Notes under the pieces: generated by a model
Databases searched by the model: none
Told to the model about the DNA's origin: nothing
Seen by the model: the letters and a program-made list of their open reading frames with translations, nothing else
Position numbers and translations under genes: made by a program
DNA from: Bacteroidota bacterium
Lineage (GTDB): Bacteria; Bacteroidota; Bacteroidia; NS11-12g; UBA955
Reading direction: 5' to 3'
NCBI GenBank assembly: GCA_016787485.1
Contig: JAEUUL010000022.1
Span: 177,887-241,886 of the forward strand
Length of the DNA stretch: 64,000 bases
In this document: in pieces, positions 1 through 8,505 of the stretch
Layout of the letters: each line of letters starts with the position of its first letter
How positions within the stretch are numbered: the stretch's first letter is position 1

Positions 1-1366
1 AGATAACCAGTGGGGTTTCTGTGTTTACCAATGAGGAGATAAACAGACGTATGGCCATACGAAACCGGTTTTCCGCTTCCTTGGCGGTGAGTGCAGGAGG
101 TGGAGGTATGCTCCCTACGATATGCCGGGTGCTGGGAATCAATTCCACAATCAAACCCAGATTCGGACCCAATCTTTCATGCAATGTTTCATTGATGATT
201 TGCAGCTTTTGGTCAGACTCTTTCAGCAATTTCCCTACAATATCATCGAAGGCCTGCAGCATGGCGCTGTAAGGAATATTGCGGCTGTACTGATCGAACT
301 TTCCTTCTACAAAATACCCTTTGGAGCCTGTTACATGCTTTTTCAATTCATGCACAAAGGCCGTTTTACCTATACCGGCAGTACCCTTTACTAGCACAGT
401 GGTGCTGCTGCCATTCATCATTTGTTGAAAGGCACTTTCCAGTTTCAATAACTCTTCTGTGCGGCCATATAATTTTTGCTGTAAATTTAATTCACCTGAA
501 AAATCGTGAACACCCAGTGAGAAAGCAGGGATGATTCCATTGTGCGCGTATTCCCGCAAACAAAATTCCAGATCAACAAGCAAACCAGCGGCACCCTGGT
601 ATCTGTCTTCGGCCTGTTTGGCCAGTAGTTTCAAAATAATTTCTGAAACCATTTCCGGAATCACAGGCCTTATATGCGATGGCGATTCCGGTTTTTCCGC
701 CATATGTGCGTGCACCAATTCCAGCGGATCGGTAGCCAGAAAAGGAAGTCGCTGTGTAGCCAGTTCAAAAAGGGTTACACCCAGAGAATACATATCGGCC
801 CGGGTATCCAGGCTGCGGTTCATTCTTCCGGTTTGTTCAGGAGACATATACAGCAAGGTACCTTCCATGTCTTCACTGCTGATCAGCCGGTTAATTTCGC
901 TGCGTTTTCCTGTAGAAATACCAAAATCAATAATGCAAATCTGCAGCGTATTCGGATCAATTAAAATATTGGCCGGATTGATATCCTTGTGAATGATTTG
1001 TCCGGCATGTATTTGCTGCAATGCTTTTGTAATACCCATTGAAATTTCCAAAAACTGGAGTATTCCAACGTGCTTGTGGTAAATGAAATTTTTAAGAGAA
1101 ATTCCCTTAAAATCATCCATAATTAAAGCATATACACCTTCTGAATCGATAAATTCAATGGGATTTGGCACTCCGTCTGCTTTGAGATTGCCAAGAATTT
1201 CGAATTCATGGCGGAGTGATGCGATTTCCCGTGGCATGGGAATGGCTTTGCGGAGAACTTTGGCCACTACACTGGCATTGCTTCCGTTCCGCACGGCTCT
1301 GCAAATGGTTTTGGTGTGGTCGTTATAGATTTCTTCTACCACAGTATAGCCCGGTATCTGAATCAT
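1..1366 (-). CDS. Ser/Thr protein kinase-AAA ATPase, partial (C-terminus off left edge)
   Basis: This is the N-terminal 455 residues of a large signalling protein that continues past base 1. An eukaryotic-type Ser/Thr kinase domain fills about residues 5-265: the catalytic loop HKDINPANIL lies near residue 124 and the IIDFG magnesium-binding motif near 143. A P-loop ATPase follows, with Walker A GTAGIGKT near residue 325. The order kinase then AAA matches large bacterial kinase/ATPase receptors that often end in GAF and histidine-kinase domains, but that end is not visible here. The ATG overlaps the TGA of the upstream carotenoid-oxygenase-like gene (ATGA, 1363-1366), so the two are probably co-transcribed and translationally coupled. 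The ligand or target is unknown. Confidence 0.88.
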   Translation of the reverse strand, partial: MIQIPGYTVVEEIYNDHTKTICRAVRNGSNASVVAKVLRKAIPMPREIASLRHEFEILGNLKADGVPNPIEFIDSEGVYALIMDDFKGISLKNFIYHKHVGILQFLEISMGITKALQQIHAGQIIHKDINPANILIDPNTLQICIIDFGISTGKRSEINRLISSEDMEGTLLYMSPEQTGRMNRSLDTRADMYSLGVTLFELATQRLPFLATDPLELVHAHMAEKPESPSHIRPVIPEMVSEIILKLLAKQAEDRYQGAAGLLVDLEFCLREYAHNGIIPAFSLGVHDFSGELNLQQKLYGRTEELLKLESAFQQMMNGSSTTVLVKGTAGIGKTAFVHELKKHVTGSKGYFVEGKFDQYSRNIPYSAMLQAFDDIVGKLLKESDQKLQIINETLHERLGPNLGLIVELIPSTRHIVGSIPPPPALTAKEAENRFRMAIRLFISSLVNTETPLVI

Positions 1367-3645
1367 TTGTCTGCCTCCTTTCTATAGTAAGGATAGACAT
1401 GTTTTTCAAAAAGTTTTTCCATCCTTTTATTTCCTATCAATTTAAGTCTTCTTCTGAATTCCTTCTCTTCATTTACGTGATAATCAGTACGTGGTCTTTG
1501 CATTGCATCTTCAGACCAAGCCGTATGCAAAGACATGCCAAAAATAATTTCCGGATGACCCAGTTTACATACCGGGCCTTTTTTTAAATCTCCTGCGTCA
1601 AAAATCCATATTTCGGACCCGCCGCTTTTGGGAAGATGCGGATGATAATCGCTGTATACTGTGCACACGATATATCCGTCGAGTTCATCCTCAGTTCCTC
1701 CCTTTCTGGGCACAAATACCGGTGACATGCCCACTGTATTGCCAGGAAAAACAAAATAATCTGCAATCTCCATTTTGTTATTGTCCACACGAATGATATT
1801 GCTGGGCTTGCCGGTTTTTGTGTGTTTTTCAAACAATTCCAGGGGTATTAAACGATACTCATAGTCCTTGTATAGTTTATAAATAAAATCCGTGAGTAAT
1901 TCAGGAAATAACCCTCCGCACATCCAGAAAATATGGTTTATTTTCTCGGGCAATTTGTCCACCGGTGATTGACCCCGATAAGCATAAAAACTCAGATTAA
2001 ATGTGTTCGGCAAGGTTTCACCGTGGTCATTTTCCGGAGCTAAACCAGAATTGAGAGATGTCATCAGCCGAAGATCCTGGTCTATGGAATTGCCCATGCT
2101 CATGAGGGAAAATGCGCGCTTGGGATTTCCTGTGGTAGGATCAATCTGTACTTTTTGAATGCGGCTCACATCCATTTGCCCGATGGACATCATTCCCAAC
2201 AATTCCTGATTGGCCTTGAGCCGTTTCAACCCAAACAAGCGATCGAACCAATTTCGTTTGCGTCCTGTGTACTGATAATCGTAAGGCCTGAGCCATTCGG
2301 CAGCACATGCCGCATTGTTGTGCGCCAAATGCAGGGTTATCAACCCGTCTTCTTCTTTATAATCCGACAGGAAGTGAAGGGTTTCATAAGGCAATTTAAA
2401 AGGGACAACCTGAATGCCATGCACACAATTTTCATCTTTTTCAATTTTTTTATCGTCTCCTGTATCCAGTTTTCTGCGGTCAAGGAGATAATAATTGGTG
2501 TCCGGCTCCATGGGGGCGGTAAGAAACCCCCGCATGATTCTTTCCAGTGTACGGCTAAACCAGTTGTCGTTGCTCCGGAAGGGGCTGAAACTGTCCATCA
2601 TCTGGTCTGGTGTGAACTTAAAACTGGCATCCATAAGCAGGATATGGTTTTCAGTTACAGCAATCTGATGCAGCGTTTGTTTAATGACCACAGGCTCACC
2701 ACCTGGCAAATGAAGGGAATACTTGCGCAGTTTGCCCTTTCCGTTCCAGCGGATCAGGTGTGTATATCTGTCTGTGCTTTTCCCGAAAAGCCATGCTTTT
2801 AACACATTTTGCAGCAAAAGGGGTAAACCCAGAACTGTAAGAAAAACATATTTTGGCAGGGTTGTAATAAAAGTCAGAATCAGTTTGCCATAATTCTCTA
2901 CCCCACTGTTAATGACCAGCGCATTGCGCACCGTATCCAAAAAGGACCGACCGTAATTGACCGTAAACAACTCTGCCGTTTTCGGATCAAATACAGGATG
3001 GGCGCAGGCCATAATCAGGGGAAATGGCTGCATGCCCAGGTGCATACCCAAAATTTTCACACCGTCGCCCATCATGGTGTTCCATTCATTGATTTCACCC
3101 ACAGGGCAAATGGTATCAAGAGTAGCCGGATCGAATTCATGGGGTCTGCCATCATCTGCACACACGAGAATGCGGGTATGCGGATCCCAGGGAAATTTCA
3201 TGGGTGTAATGGCCGTATTCAACCGATTGCGGATTCCCAACTTGAAATTCATGCGCCCCAGCCCAAAATCTGAAAAGGCAAATCTGTGGAACGGGTTTCT
3301 CTTCCTTTTTTTCTTTGCCTCTTCAACAGACTCACTTTGTGGCTCATCTGTATAGCGGTTCCAGGTAGCTTCATCCACCAGAAAACTGGCTGTTTTGCTG
3401 AATTTTATGGTGATTCTGGCAGAATCAGGGTTACTGAAGTTCACTCTCAGAACAAGGCCATCACCGCCAAGAACCGGTTCTCCGGCTTTAGAAAAATCCC
3501 CGTCTTCGCAATCGCCGGCTGGCACCATGAAGTAGGCAAATCCTGTAAGGTCATTTGGCAATGTGCCTTCTTTTACGTTCAACTCTAGTTCCGAGAATTC
3601 CCGCCTGCGGGAACGCATCATGGAACGTGGAACTTTCATTTTCAT
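1363..3645 (-). CDS. Carotenoid cleavage oxygenase (RPE65/CCD) family protein, long form
   Basis: The product is 760 residues, against roughly 480-550 for typical bacterial carotenoid oxygenases. It belongs to the seven-bladed beta-propeller, Fe(II)-dependent family that splits C=C bonds of carotenoids, apocarotenoids or stilbenes. Four plausible iron-ligand histidines sit in family-like contexts: H216 (AHPVFDP), H326 (LHQIAVTENH), H439 or H442 (LHLAHNN) and one near residue 703 (FGMSLHTAW, after EIWIFDAGDL). A strongly hydrophobic stretch at about 252-287 interrupts the fold and may dip into or span the membrane. It overlaps the downstream kinase gene by 4 bp. The substrate cannot be inferred. 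The family call is fairly safe; catalytic activity is not proven. Confidence 0.75.
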   Translation of the reverse strand: MKMKVPRSMMRSRRREFSELELNVKEGTLPNDLTGFAYFMVPAGDCEDGDFSKAGEPVLGGDGLVLRVNFSNPDSARITIKFSKTASFLVDEATWNRYTDEPQSESVEEAKKKRKRNPFHRFAFSDFGLGRMNFKLGIRNRLNTAITPMKFPWDPHTRILVCADDGRPHEFDPATLDTICPVGEINEWNTMMGDGVKILGMHLGMQPFPLIMACAHPVFDPKTAELFTVNYGRSFLDTVRNALVINSGVENYGKLILTFITTLPKYVFLTVLGLPLLLQNVLKAWLFGKSTDRYTHLIRWNGKGKLRKYSLHLPGGEPVVIKQTLHQIAVTENHILLMDASFKFTPDQMMDSFSPFRSNDNWFSRTLERIMRGFLTAPMEPDTNYYLLDRRKLDTGDDKKIEKDENCVHGIQVVPFKLPYETLHFLSDYKEEDGLITLHLAHNNAACAAEWLRPYDYQYTGRKRNWFDRLFGLKRLKANQELLGMMSIGQMDVSRIQKVQIDPTTGNPKRAFSLMSMGNSIDQDLRLMTSLNSGLAPENDHGETLPNTFNLSFYAYRGQSPVDKLPEKINHIFWMCGGLFPELLTDFIYKLYKDYEYRLIPLELFEKHTKTGKPSNIIRVDNNKMEIADYFVFPGNTVGMSPVFVPRKGGTEDELDGYIVCTVYSDYHPHLPKSGGSEIWIFDAGDLKKGPVCKLGHPEIIFGMSLHTAWSEDAMQRPRTDYHVNEEKEFRRRLKLIGNKRMEKLFEKHVYPYYRKEADK

Positions 3646-3762
3646 CGCTGAGGGTTTACTGGAGGGTAATTTTCAAGTTTACACAAAAACAATGAATAAC
3701 CCGTGTTTTTTGCCAATAATGTACACTTAATGCCCTGTTTTTCATGTAATTGCACTTTTTTC

Positions 3763-4407
3763 TCATTTGGTTTTTGGAAGGCTTAATGTACGCCAATGGT
3801 AGAGCCCATAGCAGGCCAAAAGTGCAAAAATGAAGTACAAGATGGCCGTGACCTGATATCCCAACAGAAGATACAGAGGCACATATAAGAGATCAGTAAC
3901 AATCCATACATACCAGTTTTGGATGTACTTTCTGGCCTGAAGCCAGGTAGCGAGCAGACTGGATACGGCAAGTGCCGTATCCCAGGCAGGATAAGCAGCA
4001 TCCGGCTTAATTTTCCGCAAGGCAAGGTACCAGCCGGCACCAACAAATACAGATAAAACACAGAGGAGGACGGTATAGAAAGACTTCAGGTGTTCGGGCA
4101 CCATGGTGGAAGAATTCCTGGATGTATATTTCCAGTTCCACCAGCCATACACCTGAGATATAAGGAATACAATCTGAAGGGCAGCATCGGAGTATAACCT
4201 GATTTGATAAAAAAGTAAGGCATAAATAAGGGTGGAAAGGATAGCCACAGGCCAGTTCCAAAGACTACCCCTGGCTGCCAGCCATACGCACAGCAATGCC
4301 AGTAAAGCACCTGCCGGCTCTAACAACACAGTAGCACTGCTTAACTCCAGGCCCATATTCATACCGCCGAAAATACCACATTCTGCCAGTTTGGCAACTC
4401 TGTGCAA
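3763..4407 (-). CDS. pnuC: PnuC-family vitamin-precursor transporter
   Basis: An integral membrane protein of up to 214 residues with seven or so hydrophobic helices. It matches the PnuC family, which moves nicotinamide riboside or, in relatives, thiamine or riboflavin by facilitated diffusion. Family signatures are NWPVAILST, the segment ending QVYGWWNW, and [23 protein letters not shown]. The N-terminus is uncertain: ATG codons at 4407, 4362 and 4356 are in frame, and the later two would remove a non-hydrophobic leader. It is divergent from the superoxide dismutase gene. No TPP or other riboswitch was recognised upstream, so the substrate (NR versus thiamine) is left open. Confidence 0.85.
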   Translation of the reverse strand: MHRVAKLAECGIFGGMNMGLELSSATVLLEPAGALLALLCVWLAARGSLWNWPVAILSTLIYALLFYQIRLYSDAALQIVFLISQVYGWWNWKYTSRNSSTMVPEHLKSFYTVLLCVLSVFVGAGWYLALRKIKPDAAYPAWDTALAVSSLLATWLQARKYIQNWYVWIVTDLLYVPLYLLLGYQVTAILYFIFALLACYGLYHWRTLSLPKTK

Positions 4408-4422
4408 TTGGCTTTACATTTG
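4390..4422 (+). promoter_or_regulatory. Bacteroidota-type promoter for superoxide dismutase
   Basis: The -33 element TTTG (4390-4393) is separated by 21 nt from the -7 element TACATTTG (4415-4422), matching the TTTG / TAnnTTTG consensus of the Bacteroidota primary sigma factor. The -7 element ends 29 nt before the sod ATG, leaving a short leader. Confidence 0.7.
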
Positions 4423-4451
4423 TTGTAGTAAAACCTATAATCCCTAAAAAT

Positions 4452-5054
4452 ATGTTTGAATTACCACAACTCCCTTATGCATTTGATGCACTGGAACCGC
4501 ATATTGATGCGCGCACCATGGAAATACATCATGGCAAACATCACCAGGCGTATGTTACAAACCTGAACAATGCCATCAAAGACACAGAAGCTTCAACAAA
4601 AAGTCTGGAAGAAATTCTGTCACAAATCAGCAAATACCCGATGGCGGTGCGTAACAATGGTGGCGGACACTGGAACCACAGTCTTTTTTGGCAAATCATG
4701 AGCCCGGCCGGCGGCGGAGAACCTGCAGGGAAACTTGCCGAAGCCATTCAGGGCACATTTGGCAGTTTCGCTGCCTTCAAAGAACAATTTGCCACAGCAG
4801 GTGCCACCCGGTTTGGCAGTGGCTGGGCCTGGCTGCTTGTGCATGATGGCAAACTGGTTGTGAGCAGCACACCCAATCAGGACAATCCGCTGATGGATAT
4901 TGCCGAGGTGAAAGGCACCCCTATTCTGGGTATGGATGTATGGGAACATGCCTACTATCTGCACTATCAAAACCGCAGGCCGGATTATATTGCCGCCTTC
5001 TGGAATGTGGTGAACTGGAACAAAGTCTCTGAACTATACGAACAAGCAAAATAA
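4452..5054 (+). CDS. sodA: Superoxide dismutase [Mn/Fe]
   Basis: A 200-residue cytosolic enzyme that dismutes superoxide to peroxide and oxygen. The four metal ligands are present: H27 (in HHGKHH), H76 (GGHWNH), and D162 with H166 (DVWEHAYY). Length and the two-domain architecture match the Mn/Fe SOD family with no gaps. The GGHxNH motif is more Mn-like, but many Bacteroidota enzymes are cambialistic, so metal preference is not called. It has its own promoter and ends at a bidirectional terminator shared with the L25 gene. Confidence 0.96.
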   Translation: MFELPQLPYAFDALEPHIDARTMEIHHGKHHQAYVTNLNNAIKDTEASTKSLEEILSQISKYPMAVRNNGGGHWNHSLFWQIMSPAGGGEPAGKLAEAIQGTFGSFAAFKEQFATAGATRFGSGWAWLLVHDGKLVVSSTPNQDNPLMDIAEVKGTPILGMDVWEHAYYLHYQNRRPDYIAAFWNVVNWNKVSELYEQAK

Positions 5055-5070
5055 ATGAGTCATAAAAAAA

Positions 5071-5100
5071 ATCCCGGAAAATCATTCCGGGATTTTTTTT
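5071..5100. terminator. Bidirectional intrinsic terminator between sodA and rplY
   Basis: Stem ATCCCGGAA (5071-5079) pairs perfectly with TTCCGGGAT (5085-5093) around a 5-nt loop. It is flanked by an A-run on the left and a T-run on the right, so it can stop transcription from both convergent genes. Confidence 0.9.
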
Positions 5101-5117
5101 ATGACTGCTCAGATTTA

Positions 5118-5696
5118 TTATTTGCCTGAAGCGGCAGCTTCTGCCTGCATCAGTGCGCGTGTGGTTTTAACAGTCACCACGGCATTTTCTTTCGCATCGA
5201 GAATATCGAAACCGGATACAGACAAATCTTTTACTTTGGCACTTTGGCCAATTTCCAACTTGTCAATATTTACGTCGATATAGTCCGGCAAATTGGCCAG
5301 TAAACCACGTACCTGCAATTTGTTGATTTTCTTAACCAGATTACCACCTGCTCTTACACCGGGAGAATTACCAACCACGCGGATGGGAACATGCATCACT
5401 ACCGGACGATTGGCTTCAACCTGCAAAAAGTCTACGTGCAGAATTGCATCGGACACAGGGTGAAACTGTATATCCTGCATGATGGCATCGTACTGTTTTC
5501 CTGACAAATCCAATTTTACCTTGTAAACATTGGGGGTATATACCAGGTTCTTGAAATCAGCCTCATAAACGGCAAAATTTACATTTTCTCCTGCGCCATA
5601 CATTACACAAGGTACCTGTCCGGCATTGCGGAGTTCTTTTGACGTGCGGGTACCGGTTTCACCCCGCAATTCGCCTTTTAATAAAATGGTTTTCAT
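5118..5696 (-). CDS. rplY: 50S ribosomal protein L25 / general stress protein Ctc
   Basis: A 192-residue, long (TL5/Ctc) form of ribosomal protein L25, which binds 5S rRNA. The N-terminal L25 domain is recognisable from the GTRTSKELRNAGQVPCVMYG region, and the C-terminal beta domain from HVDFLQVEANRPVVMHVPI and the GxxxGGNLV stretch. It begins 8 nt after prs in the same direction, the usual Bacteroidota prs-rplY arrangement. It ends at the terminator shared with sodA. Confidence 0.95.
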   Translation of the reverse strand: MKTILLKGELRGETGTRTSKELRNAGQVPCVMYGAGENVNFAVYEADFKNLVYTPNVYKVKLDLSGKQYDAIMQDIQFHPVSDAILHVDFLQVEANRPVVMHVPIRVVGNSPGVRAGGNLVKKINKLQVRGLLANLPDYIDVNIDKLEIGQSAKVKDLSVSGFDILDAKENAVVTVKTTRALMQAEAAASGK

Positions 5697-5704
5697 TTCT
5701 ATTT

Positions 5705-6694
5705 TTAACTGTTTTTAACGCTTTTCAATTCCAGATTTGTCTGTGAAGACAAAATATGTTTGTAGAGAGAACTTACACTTCCGTTCTCATGCACATTGCG
5801 AATGGCTCTGGCTATCAGAGGTGCAACACTCAGCACTTTTATTTTGTCTGAATGATGTTTCAACGGGATGGTATCGGTAACCACAAGTTCGGTAAGCACG
5901 GAATTTTCAATATTTTCATATGCTTTACCACTCAGCACAGGATGGCAGCACAATGCCCTTATGCTTTTTGCACCTTTATCCATCAGCATGGCAGAAGACT
6001 TGCATAGGGTTCCACCGGTGTCAATGATGTCGTCAATCAGCACCACGTCTTTGTCCTGCACATCACCGATTACGGTCATATTGGCAATTTCGTTGGCCTT
6101 GCGCCTTTCCTTATCGCAGATAACCATGGGAAGATTCAGGGCTTTTGCTACCTCACGTATGCGGTTGCTGGCCCCGACATCGGGAGCTGCAATAACAATG
6201 TTTTCCTGATTGAGAGCACTGATATAGGGAACGAAAATGATGGAACTCTCCAAATGGTCAACAGGAATATTGAAAAACCCCTGAATCTGAGGTGCGTGCA
6301 ATTCCATGGTCATTACCCGGTTTGCACCAGCGGCGCTGAGCAGGTCAGCAATCAGTTTGCTTGCGATGGATACCCTGGGTTTATCCTTTCGGTCTTGCCG
6401 GGCAAAGCCGAAATAAGGAATAACTGCAGTAATATAATTGGCACTAGCCCGCTTGGCAGCGTCTATGGACATAAGCAGTTCCATCAGATTGTCGCTGTTG
6501 GGGTAGGTACTTTGCACAAGAAACACATCGCAACCCCTGACACTTTCGTTGAAATTGGGCTGAAATTCACCGTCGCTGAAGCGATTTACAGTGAGATCCC
6601 CCGGCTCTATGCCGTAATATTCACAGATGCCCCGGGTTAGCGACAGACTGGCGCTACCCGCAAAAATTTTTACTGGGTTGATTAAAGATGACAT
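5705..6694 (-). CDS. prs: Ribose-phosphate pyrophosphokinase (PRPP synthetase)
   Basis: The enzyme makes PRPP from ribose-5-phosphate and ATP for nucleotide, histidine, tryptophan and NAD synthesis. Typical class I motifs are NRFSDGEF, the PRPP/ATP loop IPYFGFARQDRKDKPR, the catalytic region around DKERRKANE, and the PRPP-binding loop VVLIDDIIDTGGTL. I start it at the ATG at 6694 (MSSLINPVKIFAG) rather than the ATG at 6724, because the extra ten residues are not family-like and a -7-like TATATTTG lies at 6729-6722 on this strand, inside or ahead of that extension. Length is 329 residues, normal for the family. rplY follows 8 nt later. Confidence 0.95.
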   Translation of the reverse strand: MSSLINPVKIFAGSASLSLTRGICEYYGIEPGDLTVNRFSDGEFQPNFNESVRGCDVFLVQSTYPNSDNLMELLMSIDAAKRASANYITAVIPYFGFARQDRKDKPRVSIASKLIADLLSAAGANRVMTMELHAPQIQGFFNIPVDHLESSIIFVPYISALNQENIVIAAPDVGASNRIREVAKALNLPMVICDKERRKANEIANMTVIGDVQDKDVVLIDDIIDTGGTLCKSSAMLMDKGAKSIRALCCHPVLSGKAYENIENSVLTELVVTDTIPLKHHSDKIKVLSVAPLIARAIRNVHENGSVSSLYKHILSSQTNLELKSVKNS

Positions 6695-6755
6695 AGCCTG
6701 GGATTCTACTTTCTCCGGCTTCAAATATAACCGGATATCATTAAACCTGCTTTTG

Positions 6756-6828
6756 TTGTCCGACTAGGGCTCGAACCTAGACTCTTCTGAACCAAAATCA
6801 GACGTGTTGCCAGTTACACCATCGGACA
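6756..6828 (-). tRNA. tRNA-Gln (UUG)
   Basis: It folds as a 73-nt cloverleaf: acceptor TGTCCGA/TCGGACA, D-stem GTGT/ACAC, anticodon stem TCTGA/TCAGA with loop TTTTGGT (anticodon TTG), T-stem CTAGG/CCTAG with loop TTCGAGC, and discriminator A. CCA is not encoded. A TACTTTTG element (6848-6841 on the minus strand) lies just upstream as the probable -7 box. prs follows downstream, so the two may share a transcript. Confidence 0.96.
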
Positions 6829-6912
6829 ATTTTGGGAGTGCAAAAGTAGCACTTGGTTTTAATATGTGCAACAGGGCAGTAAAAATACTTTGTAAGGACC
6901 TGCTGATTGGGC

Positions 6913-8493
6913 TTACAGCACCGACAATACCCGGGTGGTTCTTTGATTTCCGTGAGATAGCTGGTAGAAATAGTTTCCAGGTTTAAGCCCTTTGGTTTCC
7001 CAGCTTGCAGTATGTTCCCCTTTGACAAATCTGCCTGATACCGGTATGGCAATGCGATTGCCCAAAGCATCGAAAACCTGAATATCCAGGTGGCCGCCGT
7101 CCGTGTAGAATCTGAAAGTTGCCGAATCTCGCACAGGATTTGGCTGTACATCATACAACTGAACCCTGCCGGAAACCTCCGCCCAGTCATTTATCCGGCT
7201 GAGATTTGCCTTAAATACCGGCAATGGATTGAACGATTTGCCGCCCATTGCTGCACTTACTTCTGAAGTACTGAGCCCAAACCAATCAGCCAGTACGCTG
7301 GCGTACACCTGGCGGAAATCGTACTGCATAGGCACATTGTCATTGACCGTTACCGTGGAAGGGATGGCTGGATTGTTGCCTATAATGCCCGACTGTACGC
7401 CGGTGCCAAAGACAACCAATGGTGCCGCTGCGCCATGGTCCGTACCCCCACTTCCATTGCTCATGATCCTTCGTCCGAACTCTGAAAAAGTCATACCGGC
7501 CACCCTGTCTTCAATACCCATCAATTTCAAATCGTCCTGAAATGCGTATATGGCTTCGCTTAACCGTTTAAGCAATGTGGCGTGTGAACCTATGGAATGA
7601 TCCGTGGAATCCACCTGCTGGCTATGGGTATCAAATCCCCCCATGCTGACCATGTATACCGGGGTTTTCAATCCCCCTTTTATCAGTCGGGCAACAATTT
7701 TTAACTGGTCGCTGAGTGAGTTGCCAGACACATATTTTGAACTCTGATTGGATGCTGCTGCCGCTGCCGCTTTTATCACTGTGGCATACTGGTTTGTCTG
7801 ATTGGCCATAAGACGGAGGAAGGCGAGTTCATCTCCGGCATGGGAATTTGGTGTTGGATCGGTGCTGCCATTGACCAGGTTGTAAAAATTGGCCGGGTCA
7901 GTAATGGACATCGCCATGTTTTGTGCAGGCCCCATAAATGAAAGTGAAACCTGCGAACCAATCTGAAGTGCAAGAGGATCCGGCATGGTTGTGTTTGGAT
8001 ACCCGGTGGGAAATGCCGGGAACTGACCGTCAAGGAAACGCCCTAACCATCCTGTGGTCCAGTTTTCATTACTGTCGCTGCCTGTCATCCAGATATCGGT
8101 TGCCCGGAAATGGCTGAAACTGGGCGAAGTGTAGCCAACCGATTGCACAATATTCACAAGGCCATTGTTATACATTTGACGCAGTCCATCCATGGCCGGA
8201 TGCAATCCGGTGGCACTAACGCCAGACAAACCCAATACCTGGGTATCCGGAATCAGCACATTGTTTCTGGCTTTGCTCAAATTGCTATACTGATCCAATG
8301 GTATAACCATATTCAATCCGTCATTTCCACCATTCAACTGGATAAGAACAAACACTTTTCCGCTATCCATAGCACGTGCACCCAAAAGACGAAGCAGTGA
8401 TGACTGACTCCATGATTTCATTGAAAACCCGTTCAGACTAATAGGGAGCAATGTTCCTGCAGCGGCCGTTTTAATAAATTGTTTTCTTTTCAT
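6913..8493 (-). CDS. DUF1501 family secreted protein with T9SS sorting domain
   Basis: A 526-residue exported protein. The N-terminus has a basic start (MKRKQF) and a signal-like stretch to about residue 30. The body matches the DUF1501 family, which has an alkaline-phosphatase-like fold (NGGNDGLNMVIP near the start; TFSEFGRR and GTDHGAAAP in the middle). The last 80 residues form a T9SS type A sorting domain (VQPNPVRDSATF..., ending with a short KPGNYFYQL-type strand), so it should be exported across the outer membrane and anchored or released. It lies 12 nt downstream of the DUF1800 gene, the usual partner. The biochemical role of the pair is unknown; in other bacteria they are often found together as uncharacterised secreted proteins. 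Confidence 0.88.
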   Translation of the reverse strand: MKRKQFIKTAAAGTLLPISLNGFSMKSWSQSSLLRLLGARAMDSGKVFVLIQLNGGNDGLNMVIPLDQYSNLSKARNNVLIPDTQVLGLSGVSATGLHPAMDGLRQMYNNGLVNIVQSVGYTSPSFSHFRATDIWMTGSDSNENWTTGWLGRFLDGQFPAFPTGYPNTTMPDPLALQIGSQVSLSFMGPAQNMAMSITDPANFYNLVNGSTDPTPNSHAGDELAFLRLMANQTNQYATVIKAAAAAASNQSSKYVSGNSLSDQLKIVARLIKGGLKTPVYMVSMGGFDTHSQQVDSTDHSIGSHATLLKRLSEAIYAFQDDLKLMGIEDRVAGMTFSEFGRRIMSNGSGGTDHGAAAPLVVFGTGVQSGIIGNNPAIPSTVTVNDNVPMQYDFRQVYASVLADWFGLSTSEVSAAMGGKSFNPLPVFKANLSRINDWAEVSGRVQLYDVQPNPVRDSATFRFYTDGGHLDIQVFDALGNRIAIPVSGRFVKGEHTASWETKGLKPGNYFYQLSHGNQRTTRVLSVL

Positions 8494-8505
8494 TGTAAAT
8501 GAATA

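Noticed and set aside
2155-2802. A 215-codon plus-strand frame inside the carotenoid-oxygenase gene
   Set aside because: The sense strand has family motifs throughout; this frame has none.
4408-4451. A thiamine (TPP) riboswitch ahead of the PnuC-like gene
   Set aside because: The short intergenic region has only the sod promoter; no thi-box-like sequence was seen.
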